NCBI GenBank assembly: GCA_030512295.1
Contig: JAULSR010000002.1
Span: 4,960,001-5,024,000 of the forward strand
From: Bombardia bombarda
Taxonomy: Eukaryota; Ascomycota; Sordariomycetes; Sordariales; Lasiosphaeriaceae
Reading direction: 5' to 3'
DNA: 64,000 nt
The notes under the pieces are model-generated. The model did not search any database, had not been told where the DNA came from, and saw only the letters and a program-made list of their open reading frames with translations. Both the position numbers and the translations under genes were made by a program. Positions 1 to 8,954 of the stretch are shown here, piece after piece. Every line of letters starts with the position of its first letter. Positions within the stretch are counted from its first letter, which is position 1.

Positions 1-291
1 TGAATGATTCGCACTTGCCCTAATGTATATGTATTGGCGGCACGGACTAGTGGTATATGAGGTCTGGTCGCTCTTTCTGTTTTGTATTGCCGGTTCACAC
101 GCCCCAACGTGCCTTCCTCCTGTGGATGGATAGGTGTTCGCCCTCCATATTACGGGACCGTTCCTTCATTAGTTTGAACCGCCTCCCTTCCTTGTGTGAA
201 TTCTTCTCCAAACCACCTCCTTTTTAGTTTATGTTTTCAGTTGTATCAGTCAGTCCCTCGGGGGATTGGCGCATGTACAGAGTTGTTGACC

Positions 292-1946
292 ATGTTTGAT
301 ATTGATCCCACCACCAGAATCTACCAAACAGCACCACCACACCGCCGCGAGGTAGATGCCATGGAACTGCAAGCCATCTTTTCAAATACTGCACCCAGAG
401 ATCGGCTCTCTCGCACTTATTCTCACAAGCTGAGCAGGGTCCTTCCACTTCTTAAGTCAAGAACACCACCCCCACAGGCAATTTTAAGGAATGAACCACC
501 AAGGTTTCGATCTCCTGGTAGCTCGCACCTGCAGCAGTCCACAAATTATGATGGATTGGGACTACAGCATTCGGAGAAACGGAAACGCCTGTCCGATCAA
601 GACCAAGATATTGATTTACACGACGTTCCTTCGCAGGACGATGATGACTACGCACAGGGATCACCATCAGAGAATGACATGAATAGCAATAGTCATGTAA
701 ATGAAGAGGATAATGATGGTGGAACTGCACAAGCACCTCCTAGAGAGCCGGCGATACACAGTACGTGATAGTCATATCGGGCTACCCCTTTCCTTTGCCC
801 AACAAAACTTCTACTAACCCTGTAGCTTATACAACCTCCTTTGTAACAACTCCCGATACACCACGCGACTGGGAGAGACTAGAGGACTCCTCTGGGTCTG
901 ACGAGAACGGCAACTCTGAGGATGATAGCATCTACGATGGCAGCGATCGGCCCACGCCGGCAACAACTCCTGAAAACTATGAGCAAAGTTCCCCCGGCAG
1001 ACAGACAATCCCAACACAGCCGAGACAGCCAAATCCAGTTCGACGACGGCCACGATTGATTTTCGACAAGACTCCCCCGGCCCTCGTTGGCTATAAGAAG
1101 CTAACGAGAAAAGCCAAAACCACGAATAACGGCGCCAACAACGCGAGGACGACAAAAACGCCCCTGACCTGGAAATACTACCTTGGAGATGGCTTCTCAG
1201 ATAATGAAGCAAAACCAGACTACTTGAACCAGCTTAGTAGGAAGAGGAAGCTACATGCTGCTGCCGCCCCCGTGGTGGGCGGTGTATTGGACCTGACTCA
1301 GTCAACGCCACCCCCAATGAAGAAGCAAAGGAACGACGCTATGGCTAGTATCAGAAGAAGAAAGAGAGTGATGGTGGTGGACAACGCATTTGTATCATCT
1401 CCCACCAAGACCTCTGATCGTCGTCGGCTTCATCGTCGTCGCGGGAAGCAGAACCGTCAGGAGAGGGATGACCACAATCCAAATCCAACTGCAGATTCGC
1501 CGCCAAAGCTGTCCCCTATCCCACAAGATGATGTTGCTGCTAGCAACAGGATTGAGCTTGGTGAGCCGGCCAGTGAAGAAGAAAATAAGATGATGGATGA
1601 GTTGCCACAGGACATGGAAGGCGGTTTCATTCGCGAGAAGGATATCAGTGTTATCGCGGCTGACGGCTCTCGAGAATCTCTTCCCGTCCATACACCGCCT
1701 CATGATAAACAAAACAATGCTGAGCAAGTAGAGCTGGAAAATCACACTCCTCCTCCATCTCAGAGGAACGATCAAATACTAGAAGAAGAAGAGAGCAGTG
1801 GCTACGAAACTCACATCTCGGTGATGCCTCCTCGCCGAGAGAGGGCAGGGACGGTGACAGCTGACCCGCCTTCCCGTCAAATGACTGACATGGCGGTTAC
1901 AGTTCAGACAACAAGGCGTGTTTTTCTGAGGTACAACACGATATAA
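292..1946 (+). CDS. Hypothetical disordered, probably nuclear protein
   Basis: Two exons, 292..760 and 826..1946, give about 529 residues. The 65-bp intron is well formed: GTACGT donor, TACTAAC-like branch sequence and TGTAG acceptor, and the phase agrees on both sides. I recognise no domain. The protein is rich in Asp/Glu, Ser, Pro and Arg/Lys, has repeated TPPP/TPP motifs, an acidic DDDDY stretch and several basic clusters (KRKR, RRRKR, RRRLHRRRGKQ) that look like nuclear localisation signals, so a disordered chromatin or DNA-associated role is possible; this is inference only. The frame stays open upstream to about 196 without another ATG, and a TTTTCAG acceptor-like site ends at 240, so an additional 5' exon may exist. 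The start at 292 is the first in-frame ATG and is uncertain. Confidence 0.6.
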
Positions 1947-2353
1947 GGCGCATTTGTCTTGTCTTTTATGGGATGGAAATGTCATGATGTGATATCAGAG
2001 GCCATATTCAGTTTGTTGGTTTGATATCTGAATGTAGCCATGATTGTAAGGTATTGCTAAAGTAGCCTATAATAGTGCGCGCTTCTAACAATTCATACCG
2101 AATTCTTTAGTTCAGTTTTCCAATGCGCCACAGTTAGTAAACCACCATTGGTATACACTGTCATGTAATACGTGTGATACTCGATGCCTGTCCAAGTATT
2201 GTAATTCCCTAATACACTTGCCCTCTCTATATACACACCCCTCATTATCGTCATCCTGTTCTTGAAAAAACAAACGCTTGATAATATCAAATGCTTACAT
2301 ACACATAAGTATACCAAAAAAGACTACATATTTCATTCCCATCTCATCTCATC
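1947..2353. other. Convergent intergenic region, no gene seen
   Basis: Shared 3' flank of the hypothetical gene (+) and the CLC gene (-). It is AT-richer than the coding DNA and should hold both polyadenylation sites. Its right end runs into a pentanucleotide repeat. I see no further gene. Confidence 0.6.
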
Positions 2354-2365
2354 TCATCTCATCTC
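2341..2365. repeat. (ATCTC)5 pentanucleotide repeat at the CLC stop codon
   Basis: Five perfect tandem copies of ATCTC on the + strand (GAGAT on the coding strand). The TGA stop of the CLC gene at 2354..2356 lies inside the array. Because the unit is 5 bp and contains TGA, a reading frame entering the array meets a stop within 15 bases, so copy-number changes would move the C terminus only slightly. Confidence 0.85.
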
Positions 2366-5258
2366 CAACTCAACCCCCTCGTCCTCTCCAATCTCCTCCT
2401 CCGTGCCATCTAATATCTGCCCACCATCACCACCACCTCTGGCAGACCCCCCTCCTGCCCTACTATGCTCTAACGAATCCCTCAACCGTATCCTGCCCCC
2501 CGACGCGCTCGAAACCTTGTCCGACACCCACCCGCCAGCCCTCCTGAAGAGCTCCCACAGCCTCTCCTCCTGGCGCCACTCGCCCTCATTCTGCCGCCCG
2601 TGATCCTCGCCGCGGGAGGGGTTCTCGGCCGCCTCGACCTTGAACTGGTACTTGAGGCAGTCCTTGACGGTGACGAGGCCGGCAAGCTGGCCGTGGTACT
2701 CGATGAGGATGACGCGGGGGCCGATCTTGCGGAAGAGCTCCATGACGGTCTCGAGGGGCAGGCGGGGGTGGACTGAGACGGGGGTGGTGTCTACGTATCT
2801 GCTGAAGTCGATGGATGTCGAGGTTGAGTCGAAGTTGATGGTGGCGGTCTGGCTGAGCGGGGTGACGGCGTCAAGATGGTGGTCTTGTGATGATAGCGGT
2901 GGTGCAAAAGTGCATTTGGACAGGGGATTCAAGGAGCGCGATGTGTTGCGCTTAACGCGGTCGACGGCGTAGCGCAGCTCGGTGCGGCCAATGTAGCCCA
3001 CGAGCGTTTTGGACACGTCGTCCTCGACGATGGGGAAGCCCTGGTAGCTGTCGTTGGCGAGGAGGCGCTCGACATCTTTCAGCGTCATGCCTGCTGTGGG
3101 GATGGAGACCACGTCGGTGATCATGACCTGGGAGACGGGCACGCCGAAGTTGTGGTCCTCCTTGTTGTCGAGGTAGGGGAAGCCGCTGAACCAAATCATG
3201 CGGTCGGCAATGCCGCCCTTGCCGAACAGCTCGCTGACGGCCTTGGTGACGCCGACGACGATCATGGTTGGCAGAATGTAGGTCAGGGCGCCCGTGAGCT
3301 CGAACATGATGACCACGACGGACACTGTGATGTGCATGATGCCGCTCAGGGCGGCGCCAGCGCCGAGGAAGGCATATGTGCCAGGGGTGATGCAGGGCAC
3401 GTCGGGCTGGCAGGCGGAGAAGAAGACGCTCTGCGGGTAAGCCTCGTGCAGGGCTTGTACGATAATGCCGACTGTGCGGCCGAAGGATGCGCCGATGGCC
3501 ATGGAGGGGACAAAGATGCCGGCGGGCACCTTGCAGCCGTACGAGATAATGACGAAGAAGATGCGAATGACAGTGGCGAGGACCAGGGAGATGATGTTGC
3601 GGAGGCGGTGTTCGCGCTCGCAGAGCCCCTGGTAGTCCTCGGCGCCTTCGCACTCGAGGAAGAGGATCTCCATGCTTTCAGTCATGTCAATCCGCAGGAA
3701 ACTGTTTGGGAAGCAGACAATGGCGGTAGCGGCCGCCAGTAGGGTTGCCTCGAGGATGGCGTAGTTGGCCAGATACTTTTTGCGGAAAGCCTGCACGCGC
3801 AGATTCCACTTCATGACCAGGGCGCCATACAGCCCGCCGAATATACCAATGATGATGTAAAAGACGACCTCGAAGAAGTGCCAGGAGCGGTCGTACTTGA
3901 CCTGGAACATGACCAGCTGGCCCGTCCGAAAGGGATTCATTGCGGCCAGCACAGCGGTTGCGACCAGGGCGCAAAAGTAGCTGCGCCACATGGTTTTGAG
4001 GGGGAAATAGCTGGACATCTCCTCGAGGGAGAAGAGGACACCGCCGATGGGGCTGCCGAAGGCGACGGCGACACCAGCAGCAGCGCAGGCGCTGAGAATC
4101 TCGCGCGTCTTGGAGGCGTTTCGTCTATACTTTGTAAACATACGTGAGATGACATTTCCGGTGCAGACGGCATAGTGCACGCTGGGCCCTTCTTTTCCGA
4201 CGGAAAGGCCTGAGCCGATGGCCAGTGGCAGAGCGACAGATTTAATGACCAGGGTCCAGAAGCCGAGGAAGCCCTTCATGACAAAGCCGGCGATAATGCA
4301 CTTGATCTCTGAGATGCCCGAACCGGCTGCGTAGGGGGCATATGATTTGACGAGGGTGGCCGAGGTAAAGGAGAAGATTATCTGGAGTAAGTCAGCGGCT
4401 GTCAAACATGTATACAGACCAGGGTTACTACGGACAGCAAAGGTGATGTATATTAGGTAGTTTACTGGCGCCAATCCGGTCCACGGATGCCAGTCGTCAC
4501 AGCCTGGACAATGTTAATATCAACGCTTTTGTTCGCCATGTTTCTTTCTGTTCATTAAGGAAGAGCCATGCATACCGTTATCCTCCCCCCAACAGCAAAA
4601 GTTCTCGTTCAGATAAAAGGCGGTTGTGCAGTGGCCCAGCTTGATGTCGGCCAGCCACTCGGTGACAATGTTGAGAAAAGCGGCATTGAGCCCAATGGCG
4701 GCGCCGATGATGGTAACGACGATCCAGCCCTGGGCGGCATCGTAGGACTCTCGTAACCTGTGTCGCCAGTCGAGCTGGCCCGAGTCGAAGAGGCCGGCGT
4801 GGCGTTTCCGTCGTGATTTCCTGCGCAGCTGTTCCCGCGCGGCATCCTGCACCCAATCTGGCCCCCTCTCTCGTCAGCAGTTGGTAGTGGTGGTTGGTCT
4901 CGAACAAGGAAGGGGCAGCTATACCGATGGTTGTGAAGTCCTATTTGCCTCGTTGTTAGCGACTGATTCCACGCAGGCGCAGAAGGGGGGGAGAACGAGA
5001 GCTGACCTCGTATCTTTTAATCTTTGCAATTTCTTCCTCTATCTGATGTTGCGCAGCAATGCCGCCGGGCGCATTCTCGTTCTCGGTCTGGCTCTCTCCT
5101 CGCTCGGCGGTCGAGACGGCGAAAGACAGGCGGGAGGAGACGGACGGTCGTCGCACGGGTTGCTGTCGAGCAAATGAAGGCATTGCTGACGAGGATGCTG
5201 ATCGCGAGTGCGAGCGCGAGCTCGAGCTCATGGCGCCCTGGCCACCTCTCGTTGTCAT
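2354..5258 (-). CDS. CLC-family chloride/proton exchanger, Gef1-like
   Basis: Five exons on the minus strand (5007..5258, 4925..4940, 4576..4857, 4436..4503, 2354..4381) encode about 881 residues. CLC hallmarks are all present: GSGISEIKC, the gating motif GKEGPSVH with the gating glutamate near residue 270, the proton glutamate in LFSLEE near 327, and AGIFVPSMAIG. A tandem CBS region follows in the last 250 residues. Both glutamates indicate a 2Cl-/H+ exchanger rather than a channel; family knowledge places Gef1-type proteins in Golgi, endosome or vacuole membranes, where they support acidification with the V-ATPase. The N terminus (about 85 residues) is Ser/Arg-rich and cytosolic. Odd points are a 16-nt internal exon, a 54-nt intron with a weak GTCCGT donor that could be read through in frame, and a stop inside a repeat. 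Removing that intron gives ITFA joined to IIFSF, which fits the family spacing. Confidence 0.93.
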
Positions 5259-5860
5259 GTTCGCAGCATTCGGTGGGCTGGGGAATTGTGATTGTTGATT
5301 CGGGCGGGTTTGGAGGCTGTTGGCGATGTTAGCACTGATGTAATGCTCCTTGATGGGCGCCGAGCTGCGACCGACAGGGCTACTTGGGGCTACTACAAGG
5401 CTGACGCCTGCTGAACCCCAGGCGCTAGCGGGCTACCCGCTGGCTGGACCTCTTGTAAGTGCTTGGCCGCTGGGCAGGCCGCTGAGCTGGACTGCACCTA
5501 CCCTGTGGGGTGGGGTGCACAGCAGTAACCAGGACTCCAGGACCCTGGGAGGCAAAGTCTCGTAAAAGCGCGTTCTCACGCGTAACCACTTAACGCTGGC
5601 CCTTCAACATCACCACAAACGCCTACCACCACCCCAAGAAATACGTTGCCCAGACACTTTGGCGGCTCACAAAAAGCCACGGCATTACTCCCCCACCCCA
5701 CTCAAAACTCCGACGTCAGTGTTCTGCTTCCTAGTGAAGCAAAATTTGCGAAGGATCTCTCACTCATATCTATGCTCATCATCCAGCCTTTTGACCTCAA
5801 TAAAAGAGGGCCTCTTTAGACAGACGCCATAGCATCTCGGCAAACTACCCATTCGCAACA
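5259..5860. promoter_or_regulatory. Divergent promoter between CLC and DPB3-like genes
   Basis: Head-to-head spacer of 602 bp; it must contain both promoters. It holds GC-rich imperfect repeats of GCTAC/GGCTGG type around 5380-5480, an ACGCGT at 5578, a CGACGTCAG CRE-like sequence near 5711 and pyrimidine-rich tracts before the DPB3 ATG. No extra gene is seen. Confidence 0.6.
5578..5583. promoter_or_regulatory. ACGCGT, candidate MluI cell-cycle box
   Basis: A perfect ACGCGT lies 278 bp upstream of the ATG of the polymerase-epsilon-subunit-like gene. In yeasts this hexamer is the MBF site of S-phase genes. A single 6-bp match can occur by chance, so the functional reading is inference. Confidence 0.3.
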
Positions 5861-6666
5861 ATGCCTTACAACACCACAGCAATCCCTCCCCGAAAAGAGG
5901 TGACGGGCCAGACCCAACTGCCCTGTAAGCTCCTCTCATCGCCTACATATTTACTTCCCTCGTCTCGAGAAATGATTGTCCACTAACCATGAATTCCAGT
6001 GACACGAGTCAAAAAGGCCATTGGGCTGGACCCCGACATCGCCATCTGCTCTAACAATGCTGCGTTTGTTATCACTCTCGCCACTGTAAGCTCCCCCAGT
6101 TAGGCGCCGTTATGATAGACACCCCCAAAGCTAATCTTGAATCATAGGAAATGTTCATCCAACATCTCACCAACGAAGCCCAAAATATGGCAAAGTTGGA
6201 ACGCAAACCCAGAAGGAACATCCAATACAAGGATATGGGTATTTTTTTCTCTTTGTCTCACAAGATCTTATCAAACTATATAACCCCCCCGCTAACAACC
6301 AAACCCAAAGCCAACGCCGTCCGCACCCAAGACAACCTCGAGTTCCTCGAGGACGTGATCCCCAGGACGGCTACGTACAAGGAGATCAAAGGCCAGGCCG
6401 CCGCCACGCGGGCCAAGCTCAAGGGCGAGAAGACAGCCGCCGCCGCGGGAGAAGGACCAGAAGGAAACGAGAGCCAGCGGAAGATGCTTCCAAACGGCGG
6501 CGGCGGCAGCGGCAAGAAGCAAAAGAGCATTATCAACGGCTTCTCGCGGGCACGCGCCGTCCTGTCCGAAGAGGACCCCAACGCCCAGCTGGAGATGGAG
6601 ATGAGGCAGGCTGCAGAACAGTCGCAGAATCAAACCGAGGATGAGGATGTAGATATGGCGGATTGA
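5861..6666 (+). CDS. Histone-fold protein, DNA polymerase epsilon subunit Dpb3-like
   Basis: Four exons (5861..5924, 6000..6085, 6148..6238, 6311..6666) encode 198 residues; all three introns are short, canonical and phase-consistent. Residues about 21-85 form a CBF/NF-Y-type histone fold: LTRVKKAIGLDPD, the helix with SNNAAFVITLATEMFIQHL, then NIQYKDMANAV. The remaining tail is Gly/Lys-rich and ends acidic (EDEDVDMAD). In the family this fold pairs with a Dpb4-like partner and belongs to the leading-strand polymerase epsilon holoenzyme; related folds occur in CHRAC-type remodelling complexes, which is the main alternative. The protein acts in the nucleus. The ATG at 5861 is followed immediately by the fold, so the start is well supported. 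An ACGCGT upstream would suit S-phase expression. Confidence 0.82.
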
Positions 6667-7048
6667 GGCAAGGGGTGAAGCCAAGGTGAAGCCAAGTAAT
6701 TTGATGTGATAAAACACAACGTTTTGGGAATCAATGGTTCAGCCCACGAGCGGGAACTAATTTCTCGATCACAGAGCGTTTACACACAGCATGATATTGG
6801 CATCCGTTTTCCTCTTGTTCTTTCATTTGTACAACATCCCAATGTCTGATGGGGATGTATGTTTGGGCTATGGCGCAAAATATATCTTTCAACATTAATA
6901 GCCGTGATTGATTTCCTTCCCTTTTAACTTTTTGCCATCCATTTTCCCAGAGGTAGTCGGTAGGTAGGTCAGAGTTGGACTTTTCACTGTCCTATTTCTC
7001 AACCCCCTCTCCTTCATATTTATGTTTCATAACCAAGAAACAACAACT
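6667..7048. other. Convergent intergenic region, no gene seen
   Basis: Tail-to-tail spacer between the DPB3-like gene (+) and LEA1 (-). It is AT-rich and pyrimidine-rich and should hold both 3' ends. No ORF of note. Confidence 0.55.
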
Positions 7049-8140
7049 CTACTCTTCCATAGCATCATCATCATCATTGGCCAGGATGCCCGGGGGAAGC
7101 CTGCCCTCGTTGAGCGCCTTCTCCAGCCTGATAATCTCCTCGAGGCTGTCGGCCTTCTTGATCAGCTCCTGCAGCTTCTTGCGCTCCTTCTCCGTCAGCT
7201 TCAACCTCGAGATCTTGGATGCCGCGCCTGCGCCACCGGCGCCGTTGGGCGCCGACACGTCAAACGTCTTGGACTTGACACCCATGATCTGCACAACACA
7301 TCAGTACTTGACTCAACAACAGACTCTCCAGTAGCTCGGGAAAGAATTATAAGGAGATAACATACCGTCGAAGCCAACTCCGTCGGCTCGTCCGTGGATC
7401 CAAACAGCTCCTTGGCCGCCTGGCGCTCCGCATCCTTGACCTTTTGGTAGTCGAGGAAGCGGACAGAAGGGCAGCGCCACAACACCCAGTATCGGTAGTT
7501 CTGTTTCATAACAGGTGTTAACCCAACCCCCATCAACTCGTAATATTCATTTGTGCGCGCGCATGAACATACCTCCTTCTTGGTCACAGGATTGTCCACC
7601 AGCGCCAGGTGCGTCAGCGCCTTAAACATGCCCAGCACATCGAGGTCCGACAGCTCGCTCAGGCTGTTGGACGTGAGCACTAGGTTCCTGAGGTTGGGGA
7701 TCGCGGTCGGCAGACCCGTCTGGATGGCCGAAATGCGGTTGCGCGCCAGCAGCAGGCTGCGCACGCGCGGCGACAGCGGGAAGTTGCCCAGCACCTGGAT
7801 GTCGTTGTCGGTAAAGTCTATAGCATCGTGGGGCTGTATAAGGTCACAGTCAGGTCAGTCAGCTGCTGCCGGTCCTCCTCTCGAATGCGATGCGATACGA
7901 TACAATGGAAAAAAGAAGAGAAACTCACCCCAGCAACGCCCAGGTTCTCAATAACGGGAATTCGGTGTCCTGTATTCGCAAAAACCGACGACAAAAAAGA
8001 AGTCTGATATCAACTCTGTCCCGATCAATGTGCAGTATCTGCTCTTTTCATAAAAACGCACCTCGGAGATCCAGCTCCCGCTCCTTGAGCGGGTTGAGGT
8101 AGGAAAGGGAGTTGTGGATAAGGCCCGCCGTCAACCTCAT
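7049..8140 (-). CDS. LEA1: U2 snRNP protein A' (Lea1-like)
   Basis: Five exons on the minus strand (8062..8140, 7929..7969, 7573..7833, 7366..7500, 7049..7288) encode 251 residues, close to the family length. The N terminus MRLTAGLIHNS followed by ELDLRGHRIPVIENLG is the classic U2A' start. Leucine-rich repeats run through about residue 150 (NDIQVLGNFP, LLLARNRIS, NLVLTSNSL, LTHLALVDNPVT), closed by the cap NYRYWVLWRCPSVRFLDYQKV. The C-terminal half holds a Lys/Glu-rich coil and an acidic NDDDDAMEE end. U2A' binds U2B'' and stem-loop IV of U2 snRNA and acts in branch-site recognition during splicing in the nucleus. The second exon is only 41 nt; the first donor is GTGCGT. Confidence 0.95.
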
Positions 8141-8406
8141 TGTGAAGACGGTGTAATTCTGTGACTACCTTCTTGGCGACCCTTGTTTTTATTTTATTTT
8201 CGCGCGTCGGTGGCAGTAGTCGGTCGTGGTTGTTTCGTCGTCGTCGTCGTCGTTGTTTCGTGGAATGCGGCTTGGGAAATGCGAATCGGCGCGTCGATAC
8301 AGTGGTCGTTGGGGGTGGATGTCGAATTATTTTAGGTGCTGCAGAAGGCTGAGAGAGGTCGCTGCTGCTACCGGCCAACAATGATGCACAAAACTTAGAG
8401 GTGGGG

Positions 8407-8429
8407 CAGCTGTGGGTACCCCACAGCTG
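8407..8429. repeat. 10-bp perfect inverted repeat upstream of LEA1
   Basis: CAGCTGTGGG, a 3-nt spacer TAC, then the exact reverse complement CCCACAGCTG. It lies 267 bp before the LEA1 start. It could be a dimeric regulator site or a small hairpin; no function is shown. Confidence 0.6.
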
Positions 8430-8464
8430 GTCATCCAAACGTCGCGTCACAGCGAGACTATACC

Positions 8465-8480
8465 TTAACCCTAACCCTAT
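8465..8480. repeat. Short telomere-like motif
   Basis: TTAACCCTAACCCTAT contains nearly two copies of the fungal telomere unit CCCTAA. It is too short to be a telomere relic on its own; similar telo-box motifs occur in fungal promoters. Confidence 0.4.
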
Positions 8481-8954
8481 TTAATGTTTCTCCCAGCCCC
8501 TATTTAGATCAGAAAACATCTTGCATAGGCTCACCTTATACATGATGATATCAGTTTATTAGCAAGCACTTTAGAAACATGTCACAGAAAAATATCGTTC
8601 CCTTCAAATGAACAAATGCAATCCTGTGACCTGTCTTTGTGAACTTGCACTGCCAAATCGTCAGGCACCATCTAGATAAACTATGTCGCTGTCTCTTCCC
8701 ATGCTTCTATTCTGTTCTTGTCTCTCCACGATCCTTTCCTCAACGTAATAAGCCAACGTAATAATGCCATGTCCGCTGTCCTAACCTAAAATGATCTGAC
8801 CTTTACTTTCCCGGCCATCCATCTCAAAAAGCTAACGCCAACGCTCTCGGAACAAACACCCAAGTGAACCGAAGTCAAGGATAGATAGATGGATGCCCAT
8901 ACATGTAATGAACCTATCTCATCATACCTATCTTAATCGTCCTTCCTCACTCAC

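Larger units (their letters stand above)
8141..8954. promoter_or_regulatory. LEA1 upstream region and VPS15 3' flank
   Basis: An 814-bp spacer. The part next to LEA1 is rich in TCG repeats and holds a 10-bp inverted repeat and a telomere-like CCCTAA motif; the part next to VPS15 is AT-richer and probably the VPS15 3' UTR. No gene is seen. Confidence 0.5.

Noticed and set aside
3152..3742. 196-codon + strand ORF rich in Asp, Gly and Ala
   Set aside because: Antisense to the CLC transporter.
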